Positions 23,488-35,500 of a DNA stretch of 64,000 bases are shown piece after piece. The notes below the pieces were generated by a model. That model made no database searches. It was not told the DNA's origin and saw nothing but the letters and a program-made list of their open reading frames with translations. Source of the stretch: Corinectria fuckeliana (lineage: Eukaryota > Ascomycota > Sordariomycetes > Hypocreales > Nectriaceae); contig WPDH01000027.1 of assembly GCA_019137255.1 (NCBI GenBank), positions 615,056-679,055 of the forward strand. The letters run 5' to 3'. Made by a program: the position numbers and the translations under genes. Every line of letters begins with the position of its first letter. The stretch's first letter is position 1.

Positions 23488-26443
23488 TGAACCCATCACT
23501 CCCATCGATGCTGGCGAGCAGATCTTGATTGGCACCCCTCCTCGGCCGCTGTCTATCTCGCGAACGACGAAGCCCTCGACATCACGACCACGAGCCTCTG
23601 TCGTCAAAGTCAAGCGGCTCAAGTCGCGAGGTCGGCAGAAAGCCCAAAACGCCCAAGCCGGCATCAAGCTCATCACAGACATGTCCGCCTTTCGGCGCCA
23701 GACTCGTCAACTGCGGACCCCAGACGGTCGACCCGTCAAATTCGTGGATGCCGCTGCTCTGAAGGCTCTCGAAGGAGAGCCTACGTCGGCCTCGGTGGGC
23801 AACTGGAACTGGATCAAAAAGAACAAGATCCAGGCTCAAAGCCCGGCTATAGGCCCGACCGCAGACTCGCCTAAGCAGTCATCCCGCTCTCCAGATCAAC
23901 AACTTTCACCTGAGGATCGGCCCATTGTCATTGGTATCGCTCTTCCGTCCGACGAGATGAACGACCGAGACGTGACTCCGCAAACCACCACCGTTATGAA
24001 CGCACCCTTCGATCTCCATGAAAGGCTACAGGCCTTCCCCAACCCGCCTACAACCAAGCCAGTGCAGCCAAACGGGGCTCCGGTCCAACAACACTCTATG
24101 TGGTCACCAGACACCCCCGAGACGGCTTCCTCTTTCAGCTCTGCGCGCTACACATCAAGCATCTATTCTCATGCCCCTTCTCCTGGCGCTGGACCCGCCG
24201 ACGACGTCCCGCCCGTGCCAGCTGTTCCCGCCAACTTTAAAAAGGCAGCCCATCAAAGACTCATCAGTCTCGAACTGCGAACAAACGCCGCGGAGGAAGA
24301 CGACTCCGGCACTCCCTGTACTCTATTCGAAGAGGACGGTCTTCCAAGCCCCCAGAAGCAGGTCAGGGGAAAGGCATCTGCGCTTACTCCTGACAGCGCG
24401 GGTTCTAAGTCTCATGGGTGGTGGGATCACGTTGTCACTCCCTTCATGGACAAGAGACTTAGCTTTGCCTCGCGAAGACAAATGATGGAATCGCCAAAGG
24501 AACGCCATGAAAACGAGTGGTGGAGTGGTTCGGAACCCAAACCGGCCCAAAACACTCAATACCTCACCCTAACAATGAGGCCCGGTTCGTTTCAAACACC
24601 CATTGTCAGGGCACCCACACCACGCCGGACTCCGTCCCCACGGCCTGAAGCAACCTTAGTGGCGGAATCCGGTCCCTCGACAGCTGCCTCTTCTCCGGCT
24701 CGTGTCAAAACATTTCCCGTCACAGAGAAGCCGAGGATCGTTGTCACGGACGAGGTTCCAGTTGAGCAGCCGCCACCGTACTCTCCTCCTCAAAAGCAGG
24801 ACAACACCGCCCCGGTGAGGTATAGGGCTGTGTTCCCTCCAGGCCATCCTCTGAACGCCCAGTTCCCGCCGTCTCCCGGTCCAATTTCTCCCGGCCTTTC
24901 GGCGACTATGACATCTCAGGGCGCTACCCAAATGACTGAGATCCCCCTCACCCCAGGACCCCGCCCAAACACACCCCTCTCGCAGGTGGCCCTCCCTACT
25001 CGTCCATTGGGAACCTTTGCGGCACAGTCCGAGGAGAGATCGGTCCAGATCCCCAAAGCTGAGCGGCAACGACGGCGCCACGAGAAAGAGGAAGTGGTTG
25101 CTAGACGAGCGGCTGGGATCTGGAGGGGTCGAGGTTGCATACCGAAAAACGGTTGCTTTGGCCGGACCGGCCGAGAAGGGCGCCAGCGAAGGCGAGTCTG
25201 GATGATCATTCTAGGCATCATCCTCTGCATCATCATCCTTGCCATCACTCTCGCTGTTGTTTTGACACGCCCTCATCATTCTCAAGAGGTGCCATCGATT
25301 TGGGTCAACTTGACCGATTTTCCACCTATGCCCACAGGAGTTTTGACAGTCGTTGGTCCAGACAATACTGTTTCTAAGGATAGCTGCACCGAGCCCTCGA
25401 CAATGTGGAGCTGCTCCTTGCCTAAGGAGTTGCATGACTCGGTCTCTCCGTATGAGGCAAATCAGCCAACTGTTATAATGCAGATCCAATGGGACAACAG
25501 CACACAGAACAAATGGAACGTCTCCGACGGGGACGCGCCAACGCCTCTCCCACGGAGAAGTACCGGGGGTGCTTCGCGTGCCGGTAATGTAATCCAAGAG
25601 CGAGGGTCGAGCCTCAATTTCAAACCCAGTCCCGACGCGCCCGACTTCCAGGAGATGTGGTTCTTGGGCAACACTACCGATGACATTCAGTCGGATGACA
25701 AGGGAGGCGAAGCAACCCCGTTCTATATCAGCCTGCTGGACTCTCTTGTTGGGGTCGAGACTGATGAGCTGAGCAAGAGAGCCACAGCAAAAGAGACGAA
25801 TGTCAGCCTTCCCGATGTCTTGCCATCGCCAGAGCTCAATAAGGATGGGACTCCGAAACCGGCTGCCATGCTCCCAGCGCCAATCCAGCAGCCGGTGCGG
25901 CTCTATGACCGTGGGCTTTCCACGGAGCACTACGGGTTCTATACGTATTTCAAACGCACCATCTACCTGAAGTCGGTGACGGTCCTCAACGACACTGACG
26001 AAGACGATATTCCCCTGGACAAGAACGGAGGTTGCAAGGAAAGCGAGGCCGATTTTCTGACGACGTGGAGCGAGACGCGAGTCCTTGTCCAGATATGGAC
26101 TCAGACACTTGAGTCGAACACGTCAACGCTGCTCTCATCCACCGGGCAGAGTAGCATCAACGGGACTACGGAGCTGATCCGGCCCGGCACGATGCCGTAC
26201 CCGGTGACGGTGACACTGGACACGCACGGCGGCGAAGCGACTAAAAAGTTTGTTTGGGCGTGGCCAATCGACGACCGCCAACAACTGGACGAGGACAACC
26301 CTACGCTGTTGGTCAACGACATTGGGGTTGGCGGGACGTGGATCAACAAGCGATCCCGTGGAAATGCCAAGTATGGAGGGTTCGACGGTGGCACTGGAGG
26401 TTGCAAGTGCCAGTGGGTGAACTGGGTAGGGCTCTCTACTTGA
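23387..26443 (+). CDS. Large single-pass type II membrane glycoprotein, unknown function, 1018 aa
   Basis: Intronless. Residues 1 to about 590 are Pro/Ser/Thr-rich, acidic in places (DWEDWEDDEP near residue 25) and disordered, with many SP/TP sites. A basic cluster precedes one membrane segment (MIILGIILCIIILAITLAVVLT, about 605-627), giving an N-in/C-out orientation. The C-terminal ectodomain (about 390 residues) has several N-glycosylation sequons (NLT, NST, NVS, NTT, NDT, NTS, NGT), a GGCK motif and a C-terminal GGTGGCKCQWVNWVG. I recognise no catalytic signature. Architecture suggests a cell-surface or secretory-pathway protein whose long tail is phosphorylated. It lies 386 bp upstream of QRI7 in the same direction; co-transcription is not implied. 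Confidence 0.85.
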   Translation: MNTASSPHPPPYTASREPTVREPVHEDWEDWEDDEPITPIDAGEQILIGTPPRPLSISRTTKPSTSRPRASVVKVKRLKSRGRQKAQNAQAGIKLITDMSAFRRQTRQLRTPDGRPVKFVDAAALKALEGEPTSASVGNWNWIKKNKIQAQSPAIGPTADSPKQSSRSPDQQLSPEDRPIVIGIALPSDEMNDRDVTPQTTTVMNAPFDLHERLQAFPNPPTTKPVQPNGAPVQQHSMWSPDTPETASSFSSARYTSSIYSHAPSPGAGPADDVPPVPAVPANFKKAAHQRLISLELRTNAAEEDDSGTPCTLFEEDGLPSPQKQVRGKASALTPDSAGSKSHGWWDHVVTPFMDKRLSFASRRQMMESPKERHENEWWSGSEPKPAQNTQYLTLTMRPGSFQTPIVRAPTPRRTPSPRPEATLVAESGPSTAASSPARVKTFPVTEKPRIVVTDEVPVEQPPPYSPPQKQDNTAPVRYRAVFPPGHPLNAQFPPSPGPISPGLSATMTSQGATQMTEIPLTPGPRPNTPLSQVALPTRPLGTFAAQSEERSVQIPKAERQRRRHEKEEVVARRAAGIWRGRGCIPKNGCFGRTGREGRQRRRVWMIILGIILCIIILAITLAVVLTRPHHSQEVPSIWVNLTDFPPMPTGVLTVVGPDNTVSKDSCTEPSTMWSCSLPKELHDSVSPYEANQPTVIMQIQWDNSTQNKWNVSDGDAPTPLPRRSTGGASRAGNVIQERGSSLNFKPSPDAPDFQEMWFLGNTTDDIQSDDKGGEATPFYISLLDSLVGVETDELSKRATAKETNVSLPDVLPSPELNKDGTPKPAAMLPAPIQQPVRLYDRGLSTEHYGFYTYFKRTIYLKSVTVLNDTDEDDIPLDKNGGCKESEADFLTTWSETRVLVQIWTQTLESNTSTLLSSTGQSSINGTTELIRPGTMPYPVTVTLDTHGGEATKKFVWAWPIDDRQQLDEDNPTLLVNDIGVGGTWINKRSRGNAKYGGFDGGTGGCKCQWVNWVGLST

Positions 26444-26829
26444 TGACTTTCAGCATAATTATGGAATGGATGCATTGGACGGGGCGTTTGGACATTGGAG
26501 CATTGAAGCATTTTTCAGCTCGGAAAAGAGCAGGGTTGTTTTACTTGGACACGTACTTATAAATTGAATATGCCAACAGGCATGCTTTCGCTTTTTAGCC
26601 TCTTTTTTGTGTGTCGTATCGTTGTATCTCTCGCGCCTTATTCTTTGTCACTGTCGATGCACGCACCGTGGAGTATTTGTGAGTTTCAGCCACCGCCGGC
26701 TTGTGGGGCCGTCCCGTCTCCTGCCCGGAAAATCCCCAATGCTCCGGCCCAAGTTTTGACGGCTGGATATTTACTTAGCCCACCCATCACCAACGTCCAA
26801 CTACCTCCCCGCACCAAACCTAGCTGTCC
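26444..26829. other. Spacer between membrane glycoprotein gene and QRI7
   Basis: Short pyrimidine-rich promoter/leader region for QRI7; no other element seen. Confidence 0.55.
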
Positions 26830-28263
26830 ATGCGCCTCCTCTTGCAATGCCTTCCCCGGCGGCCCCTCGCCCCTGTCTCCGGCGGTAGGCTCCAACATCT
26901 CGGCCGCAGCCTCGTGACCCTCGCCATCGAGACCTCCTGCGACGACACGGGCGTCGCGGTCCTCCGCCACACGCCGCAGTCCACGGAGCTGCTCTTCAAC
27001 GAGCGCATCTCGTCCGACAACCGCGCCTTCCGCGGCATCCACCCGATCGTCGCGGCGCAGAGCCACAGCACCGAGCTGGCGCCGCTGGTCCGGCGTGCGC
27101 TGGCCGCGCTCCCGGACGCCGGGGAGGCAGAGACGGAGACGGAGGTGGAGGGGGCGGCGGCGGTGTGCTTCGCCGCGGACGGCGCGCGCAAGCGGGTGCC
27201 CGACTTCGTCGCCGTGACGCGCGGGCCGGGCATGCGGTCGAACCTAGGCATCGGGCTGGACGTGGCCAAGGGGCTGGCGGTTGCGTGGGGCGTGCCGCTG
27301 GTGGGCGTGCATCACATGCAGGCCCACGCGCTGACGCCGAGGCTAGTGAGGGCGCTGGGGATGAGCATGATGGAGGAAGAAGCGGAGGCGGAGGCGGAGA
27401 CGAGGCGGGCGAGTGAGGAGAGCCGCCAACGGACGGGACCTGAGTTCCCCTTCCTCTCGCTGCTCGTCTCTGGCGGCCACACGCAGCTCCTGTATTCGGC
27501 CAGTCTGGCCGAGCACGACCTCATTGCAAACACGGGCGACATTGCCGTCGGGAACTTGCTCGACCAGACGGCTCGCGACATCCTCCCGGCCGACGTCTTC
27601 GAGGCCAGCGAGCACGTCATGTACGGCCGCCTTCTCGAGGCTTTTGCATTCCCCGACGGTACCTGCGTCTCCTCCTCCGCCTCCGCCTACGACGCCGTCT
27701 TCACTCCTCCGGCCTCCCGCGCCGCCGAAATGACGTCTCCCCCCACAGGCTACCCGTGGACCGTCCCGCTCCCCTTCCGCCAGTCGCGCAAGCTCGCCTT
27801 CTCCTTTAGCAGCATCTACACGCACGTCCACGACCTCGCCACGACGACGTCCTCCGGCATGCCCGTCGCCGAACGCCGCGCCCTCGCCCAGCACACCATG
27901 ATGGCGGCCTTCACGCACCTCGCCGGCCGCCTGTGCGTCGCCCTCGAGGACCGGCCCGAGCTGCGGAGCGCGCGCACGCTCGTCGTCGCCGGCGGCGTCG
28001 CGAGCAACAAGTTCCTCATGCACGTGCTGCGGCGCACCCTCGCCGTGCGGGGGTTCGGCCGCATCGACATCGTCGCGCCGCCGGTCGAGCTGTGCACGGA
28101 CAACGCGGCCATGATTGCGTGGGCCGGCATGGAGATGTTCCAGGCGGGCTATGAGTCGGAGCTGTCCATCGCCAGCATCGGCAGGTGGCCGATGGATCCC
28201 GAGCACGGGGAGGGAATCCTCGGCGTGGATGGGTGGGTGAAGAGAGGAGACGGGAAGAAATGA
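26830..28263 (+). CDS. Mitochondrial tRNA N6-adenosine threonylcarbamoyltransferase (Qri7/TsaD family), 477 aa
   Basis: Intronless. The Arg-rich, acid-free N-terminus (MRLLLQCLPRRPLAPVSGGR) is a mitochondrial presequence. The ASKHA-fold enzyme starts at LAIETSCDDTGVAV. Diagnostic motifs: HPIVAAQSHSTELAPL, the metal-binding HHMQAHAL, LVSGGHTQLL, NLLDQTARDI, VVAGGVASNKFL and TDNAAMIAWAGMEMF. The family transfers the threonylcarbamoyl group from TC-AMP to A37 of ANN-decoding tRNAs; Qri7 does this alone in mitochondria, as opposed to cytosolic Kae1 in KEOPS. Two low-complexity acidic insertions (about 98-115 and 178-200) lengthen it relative to yeast Qri7. Very GC-rich coding sequence. Confidence 0.93.
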   Translation: MRLLLQCLPRRPLAPVSGGRLQHLGRSLVTLAIETSCDDTGVAVLRHTPQSTELLFNERISSDNRAFRGIHPIVAAQSHSTELAPLVRRALAALPDAGEAETETEVEGAAAVCFAADGARKRVPDFVAVTRGPGMRSNLGIGLDVAKGLAVAWGVPLVGVHHMQAHALTPRLVRALGMSMMEEEAEAEAETRRASEESRQRTGPEFPFLSLLVSGGHTQLLYSASLAEHDLIANTGDIAVGNLLDQTARDILPADVFEASEHVMYGRLLEAFAFPDGTCVSSSASAYDAVFTPPASRAAEMTSPPTGYPWTVPLPFRQSRKLAFSFSSIYTHVHDLATTTSSGMPVAERRALAQHTMMAAFTHLAGRLCVALEDRPELRSARTLVVAGGVASNKFLMHVLRRTLAVRGFGRIDIVAPPVELCTDNAAMIAWAGMEMFQAGYESELSIASIGRWPMDPEHGEGILGVDGWVKRGDGKK

Positions 28264-28633
28264 TCGTCGTACATGACTGTATATTACTAAGATACCAAGA
28301 TGGATGGATTCATGACCCGGCGTTAGTTCAGCATGTAGTAAACATGTACTGTACAATACGGTACTGTAGATTATTTAGTACCTAGGGAGATACGTTCACG
28401 ACAAGGCGTTGGCGTCGGATGACTTCTTTTTCAAGAGAAAGCTTTGTTGTACAGATTACACAGCCCATCTTGAGTTTCCGTGCCACCACGCGCACGTGGC
28501 CAGATACGGTGATCGGCACAGGAAGTCTCTATCAGCCGCTCTCTATCTAGCCCTCCTCCGCTTGCCAGTGTCTGCCTTAGACACATTTCATTTGATGTTA
28601 TCGGCCCTTGAATGCTCTGGACGCACAATGCCT
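28264..28633. other. Convergent 3' spacer
   Basis: Between the 3' ends of QRI7 and PRE2. Contains one AGTACCTAGG motif at about 28378-28386; nothing else seen. Confidence 0.6.
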
Positions 28634-29556
28634 TTAATCCAGCTGGCTTGTCACGTTGCTGAACTCGCCCTTCTCGAGCTTCGTCTGCCAAAAGATTGGG
28701 TTGGTGTCGTTGAAGCCGTGCTTGACCCAGCCCTCCTCCTTGACGTGGTATAGGTTGATGTAACCACCGGAGTAGGCGTCTCGGTGCGTGGCAGCAAGGA
28801 TGCTTCGCTTGCCGAGCTCCAGAGCCTCCTCGTCGGACAACTCGTAGCGGTACTCAGCGTCGAGGACACCGTAGGCAAAGGTCTGACCGGAACCGACGCA
28901 GAAGAGGTTGCCGGCGAGGCGGGTGCCGTCGCTGTCGACGTAGTAGAGGGCGGGACCCTCCTCCTTGGTGACACCAGCGCACATGGTGCCCATGCTTAGG
29001 CCCATGCCCTTGTAGCTGTAGACGAGGTTGGCGAGGATCTTGCTGGCGGCGGCGACGCTGATGCGGCGCTTGTGTCGCAGCTCGTGCAGGCGGCACTGCA
29101 TGCCGAGCCAGGCTAGCCAGTACTGGCAGTCGGCGGCGCCACCAGCCATGGTGCCCAGGAGGACGCTGTTGATCTCGATGACCTTCTTGACGGTCTGGGA
29201 GGCAATCCAGTTGCCAGCGGTGGCTCGGGAGTCGGTGGCGACGATGATGCCGCCCTGGAAGCGGAAGGCGAGCGTGGTGGTTCCGTGGGCGATCTTGATG
29301 GGGCAGTTGGGGTTGGATCGATCATCGGTAGCGGCGCGGAGCCATGATGAGGGCTAAACAGAAGGGGTTAGTGATGTGAGGGGGATGCCGGCAAGGGCAA
29401 GTTGGTTTGATCACGACGACGACGAACCTGGGCAACCGGGGGCATGGCAAACTTGACCGAGAGGTTGGCCAAGGGGCTCGTCAGCTCGTCCTGCTCTTCG
29501 AAGACGTCATTCTGCTCGTACGAAGGCCGGCTGTATCTCGCTACAAGGGTGTCCAT
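28634..29556 (-). CDS. 20S proteasome subunit beta5 (Pre2), chymotrypsin-like, 282 aa
   Basis: Exons 29428-29556 and 28634-29353 join in phase 0. The propeptide is residues 1-67. The processing site HG/TTT leaves Thr68 as the catalytic Thr1. Asp17 and Lys33 of the mature chain are present (TDSRA and QTVKK), as is the S1-pocket region LLGTMAGGAADCQYW with Met45 and Ala49. Strongly conserved blocks AAASKILANLVYSYKGMGLSMGTM and DSDGTRLAGNLFCVGSGQTFAYGV confirm beta5. Acts in the core particle of the 26S proteasome, cleaving after hydrophobic residues. No yeast-type PACE element (GGTGGCAAA) was seen in the first 350 bp upstream. Confidence 0.96.
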
Positions 29557-32500
29557 CTTGGGCTGTGTGAAGGGAGGTGGACGGGATTGGATTTGAGTTG
29601 AGTTGAAGGCTGGTGGGATGTCGTCGGGGGGGGTTGTCGCCGATGACGATAGAGAGAAAGGGACGGACGCCGTTGACGAATGCGGAAGCGGTTTAAATTG
29701 GATTGGCCGGGGACGATCGAGGTCAAGTTGAAAATGCCGATGACAAAAGCGCGGGACCTCCGTTGGCGGTGGGTTCGGATGTGGTTGTGGTTGTGATTGC
29801 GGAGGTTTGATGTCGGAGATGGACGGTGGAGGTGGAAAGTGGAAGCTCAGGCAGCTTCCGTCTCGCGCGTCACGGAGCACGGAGCCATCAATTTAGGTAC
29901 CTAGGTACTAGTAGCCTCCAAGGGTGGATGCCTGGATGCCTCAGGATGAAGAGTGACATTAAAAGACACTACCCCAATTTAGAACAGGTTCTCCATCTAC
30001 CTACCTAAGCCAAGGTCAAGCAACATCTAGAAAGTCTAGGTATCTGATGGGCTGAAAGCGAATAACTACAACTCATTTCATTTCGCTGTCTACTCTCTTT
30101 CAAACTGAGGCTCCCCATCGCCTTATCCCTTCATTAACTAGGCAGCCTCCAATACGTCCAGTCCTCAAAGGGATTCGCTCGTTCTAAGGAGCCATCAACG
30201 ACACCGGCCCGAAACGACTACGTATCAAACTCATTAAATTCAACCCCTCCTCCAGCACTCCAGACTCAGTCTTCCCTCCTTCACCATTCCCAAATATCCT
30301 TTTGATCCAGTTCCCAAAAAAAGTCTGTGCAACAGAAACATAACACAACTTGCAACAAACATATCGTAACAGCCGATAATATACGATTAGGGAAAACTTC
30401 GCGTCCACCTAATCAAGACACAAGAAGGTAGAAACTCGTAGGAAACCACTCTGGCATAGCCCAGCAGACTAAGGGTTCGGCGTCGTCTCCCTGCTGCCCC
30501 GGCCGTCCCGCTTGCTAAGGAAGCTTCGTCGGAGATGTGCCTTGGGGCTGTCAGGGGCCAGGTTTGGTTCCGCAGATTGGAAGTTGCTCTTGATCGTCAC
30601 AATTCCGCTCCCCACGGGGAGTTCCTTGACTGACCCGCCACCTGTCTCGTCAACAAAGTAGACGTGCTCGCCGAGGTCATCGTCGCTACCAAACATGTGT
30701 TCGCCCTTGGCCTCGACCTTGAACTGAGCGTCGGGCGAGCAGTGGAACTTGAACGACTCGTCAAAGGCCCACTGTCCACTGCCTGACTTGTAGTGCTTCG
30801 TCTTTCCAACCGACTTCTCCTTGGGCGAGATCTGCGTGATGATAATGTACAAATCTGACGCCGGGGGGAAGCCGGTTGCGCCAACCACCGTAAAGTGTGC
30901 CGTGCCGCTGGGCGCACCACCGGGCAGGGTGCTGTGCACAGACGACTGTCCGATGCTCTTAGACCGGGAGTGACCGAAGCCGTTGCCGTTGCCGGTGCCG
31001 TTGCTGGTCGGCGGGCGACCCGTTGAGAGGTCCGTGTCTTCTGTGGCGATGACCGGTGTTCGTCGGAGGCCGCCGTTGGACGCCGCCGCCGGAGGCTCCA
31101 CAACTTCAGGAATCTCCTCCTCAGCTATATCATTCTCGTCCTTCTTACGGAACAGGCCACGACGGACGAATGATGCACCCTTTCCGACACCTTGACCAAC
31201 AACCCCGGCCACTACCGCACCACCCTTGATGGGAGCCCCCGCCACACCGGTCACGATGCGTCCCGGGGCAGAACTGAAGGTGCCACCAAAGGTCGAAGTG
31301 CCCCGTCGAGCCCGGGTGACGTAGTCGGGCCGGAACAGCAGTCGAATTCTGACGCTTCCCGACTTACCGTCGAGGATATACTTGGTCTCCGAAGGCCTGA
31401 AGGGGTCCAGCGTATCTAGGTTGATGTCCGCTTCTCCTAGTAGGTCGGGCTTATCGGCAAAGTCATAGTCGTAGACAGTGACCTTGAATTTGGCAGCAGT
31501 CCTTGAGGGAACGCTGACCTCGAAGAACTCGTTCCACGTGGGGTGAAGCGTCTTCTTCTGGACCTTTGTCTTGTGTATCTCTTGACCGTTGAGCTCGAAC
31601 TTGCAGTATGGGTCACTCTTGCCGTTGCGGTCGGCTGCTGGCAGGTCGGCCGCGTCGAGAATGTCTACTCGAAGCGTACCCATGTTGTTCATGCTCTCGC
31701 TGGGGTCGAGCTGCATCTTGACTGGAATGTACTTCAAGCTCACCTTGACGCTGGCAGGGCGGCCGTCCTCTCCCTTGAGCTTCAGCGTAGTCGGGTTGTT
31801 CTAGATATCGCATTAGCTGCTTGCTGCATCCAACGATTGCAAGCCATCAACCTACCAAGCACTGCTTCAGCGTCTCCAGCGTGTTGCCGGTCAGGGAAGC
31901 CAAGATGTCGTCGCCGTCGTCGCCCTTCTTTCGACACTTCAACGTCAAGCGGGACACGTCCAACTCACGGATGAGGCAGTCTCCAATCTCCTCAAACTTA
32001 TGAGACTTGGTGCGAGAAGTTGAAGACACGTAGGATGGATAGGCATAATCGTCCACGAAGACCTCTAGGAGCGTCCCACTCTCCGGCATCTCTCCTTCGA
32101 TGAGTCTGAAAATGAGCAAACCGGTCTCATATCTGAGCAGTTCCTGAGGCGTTAAACGAATCTTAGGTGGGCCCTTCGGCTCGCTAGTCGAAGGTCGCTC
32201 AGCGCTAGTCGAGGGCCGTCCGAGCGTCGTAGGCGTACGAGGTTCAAGCTCCTTGGTTTTATCCAGACTGGCATTGAACTTGCCAGCCTCCGCCGATCTC
32301 GCTTCGGAGCTGGCAGGTTCGTTGTCTGATGAAGATGACGAAGAAGAAGAAGCGTTCTTCTGCTCAATCTCCTCCTGTCTCTCCTTCTCCTCCTTCTCCT
32401 CTTCCTCAGGATCAGCAACATTGAGGCAGGGGTAGAAGGCGACGGTGTAGGTCAGTATCCCCTTGGCAATACCCTTGCCATGAAGGCGTAGGCCGTCTTC

Positions 32501-35500
32501 TCGGAGCTTCTTGGCGTCGCTGACCAGATACTCGCCGTTTTGGTCCTGTTGAACATAGTCGCCGGCAAAGGCCTCGACAGCTCCCAGACTCCTGTCCTTG
32601 CCCACCTTCTCCGTGTCCATCACCTCCAAAGTGAGTCTGTCGCGAGCCGAATGGATAGGCACGTAGAGGACCTCGTCCCATTCGGGGTTGAGATCGTTTC
32701 GGAAGGTGACTGTGCGAGCCTTCTCAATGCCAGAAAGCAAGACGCGGGTGTAAGGATCCGATTTGCCGAAGGCTTCGAAGTTGCGCAGATCGGTGGCCTT
32801 CTTGAAATGAAATCGCATGACACCAATGGGAGTCACGTAGCCACCGGTGCTGGCGACACCAGAGATGGCCACGGGCTTCCACTGCGCCATCATCTTCACA
32901 CGACCGGTAGGAGTGCCTTCCAGGCTGTACCATTCCTTTCCTTGTTCCATGCACTCAAGCATGTCGTCCAGCTTGATCTGGCATTTGCCGAGGACTTGGT
33001 CACCGGCAAGACCTCGGTCGTCCTTGATAGTGACACCAAGCTTAGCCTTCTTGCGATCAGTAATGAGGATTTCCTTGGAGCCATTGTCCCAGATGGGATT
33101 GTTGGTGCGCCTGAGCCTCTTGGTCTGGTGGATCTCCTTGGCGTTGAGGAACAAGACAGCATAGGGGTCAAGCAGGCCGTTGAGACTCTTTGTACCATCT
33201 AAATCCTTGGCCTGCTCCACGGTGAATCGAAGAATACCCTGGTTGGACTCAGGTGCGGGTTCCTCCTTTCCTTCCTCGTTGGTCGCAGCCTCGAGGACGG
33301 GAAAGAAGCGGAAATCACAAGAGATGACACCGCGAGCCTTGCCATCGGTTATGACCTCAATGCGCTCGTTCTCATACACGTTGATATCCTCAACATTCTC
33401 GAGCGGGAAAGAGGCGACACCCAGCTCCTTGGACTTGCGGAAGTCATTGTGGTCAAAGACCTGCATGTCCAGTGTGTCGTTGAAAGACGTAATGATGATG
33501 TAGTGGGTCTCGTTCCATTTAGGATTGGAATTGTCCTCAACGGTCTTGGTCCTGGCGAGTTCCTGGCGCCTGTTAAGGCTCAGCGACACATACGGGTCAA
33601 TAGTTCCGCCAAAGTTGTCGCTGTTCTTGAGGCCATGGGCGCCGTGTAAGGTCACGGCAAGGACGCCGACAGCCTGGTCAACTGGGGAGCCAGCCAGCAT
33701 CTTGGCAACCTCGATGGGGAAGGTCTTGGGAGCGTACATCATGGGTGCCAAGTTGCCGTGGATCTGCCCTGAGATGAAGCTCTCAAGACCGGGGATGAAG
33801 TTGATGTCGAAGCCAAAGTTGTCACCACCCAGGGGCTTGCAGACGTAGTCGATCTCGGGTGGTTCGAGGAAGCACATGTCCACGCGTTCGATGTGAGGGA
33901 AGGGTATCTGCAGCTTGATCTTGAGTTGCATGATACCAGAGAAAGCCATGTCCTCCACAATGACATCGAGACCCTTGCTGATCATGGCCTTGCCGATGCG
34001 GATTTCGAGGACAATCTTGGGGTTGATCTTATTGCTGAGCTGTCGGGCAGTCATGTCGTCTGTATCTTTCGGGGAAAAGCTGAACTTCCAGTCCATCATG
34101 ACGATGTCGTCGTCCGTCTTGGGGTAAGTCTTGACGTGCTCCATACGCGGGGGCTTAGATCCTAGGGTGAAGGTCTTCAGCTTCAAGCTATCGAGGAAAG
34201 CTGGAGTGGCAGAGCTGAGGACTTGGTCGACCGAGTTGATGATGGTCTGAGCAAGGACGGGTTGATAGATGGGCCAGAACTTGACGAGGAACGTATTGAT
34301 CCATTCGAGGGACTCGTTGTCGGTTTCGAGCTTTTTGAGGCCTTGTTCGCGAACGATGTCGTCACGGAAGTTGCGCCGCACTCGGCGCAGGGAGGTACGA
34401 TAGTAGGTCGAGCAGATGGCCATGACTAGTATCACCCAAGCAAGACCGCCCCCCAAGACAGCGACGAGCCATGACGAGATGCAAGCGAAAATGATGACAC
34501 CGGCGTTATGGTACCAGTCTAAATATGTTAGCTGCAACTGTTCAGAAGTCGTCTTGAAACCCGGCACGTACCACCGTAGAGGGTATCTGGGAGCTGGCCT
34601 TCGACCCAGGTCCCATGATCAAGTAGGCTCTCCTGCTCGAGCATCTCGTCGGTGGGCCACCCTAGCCTAGGAGCCCATCCTGTGCGCGAGTAGGGAGCCT
34701 CTCCAGAGTCGGGGTCTTCGCCATCGAGGAGCAGTTGCCCATGTTCATCACGGGCGACGTCGAGGACGCCAGCTTTGCTCGGTTCGGGGAGGTCTTCTAC
34801 GGGCCCGGTACCATCGTCGACGTCGGTGATGATGGCGGCGCCCTTGTTGCGGCGGCTGTGCTGAAGCTCGGCGGGGATAGCCTGTAGTACAAGACAAGGT
34901 CAGTGACAGCTTGGTGCGCGAACAAAAGGGTAGCGTACAGCTCTGGCCTGGGCTCGCTTCTGCTCTGGGCTAGCATCGGGGTCGAAGGTGAAGGCGACTA
35001 CGCCAGCGTGCTTGGACGCCTCGACGATTTCCCTCTCGGCGTCATCGGCAGTGACTGTGCTCTCGGGGTTGGCTGCAGCCTCAATAGCTCCTTGCTGCTT
35101 GAGCTCATTGGATTCCTTGGCGGTCGACATGCCGTCGTCGGTCAACGCTGGAGAGAGCGTCGCAAGATTCGTCGCTGGATCAATTGGCGAAATCGGAGCT
35201 CGGCCAAGCGTCGCAAGGCATCCAGAGGTTTGAGAGTCGTCGAAAAGCGACGGGCGGGCAGTTGTTCGAGGGGTCAGTGGGAGCTTCGGGTGCCTAAGCT
35301 GGGGCAGGAGCCGACTCCGACTAGTACAATGACGACGCTATCCAGTATGAAGGAAGAAAGCAAATAATCAAGGAAGCGGGAGGTTGAACGAGAGAAAGCA
35401 ACAAAAGGATGTGAGAACAGAACTGCCAGCGCGCGGGTGGTCGGAGTGAGGGAGGTGGAGGTAGGTGCGTAAACCCTGGCGGAAGTTGGTACTGGCAGTA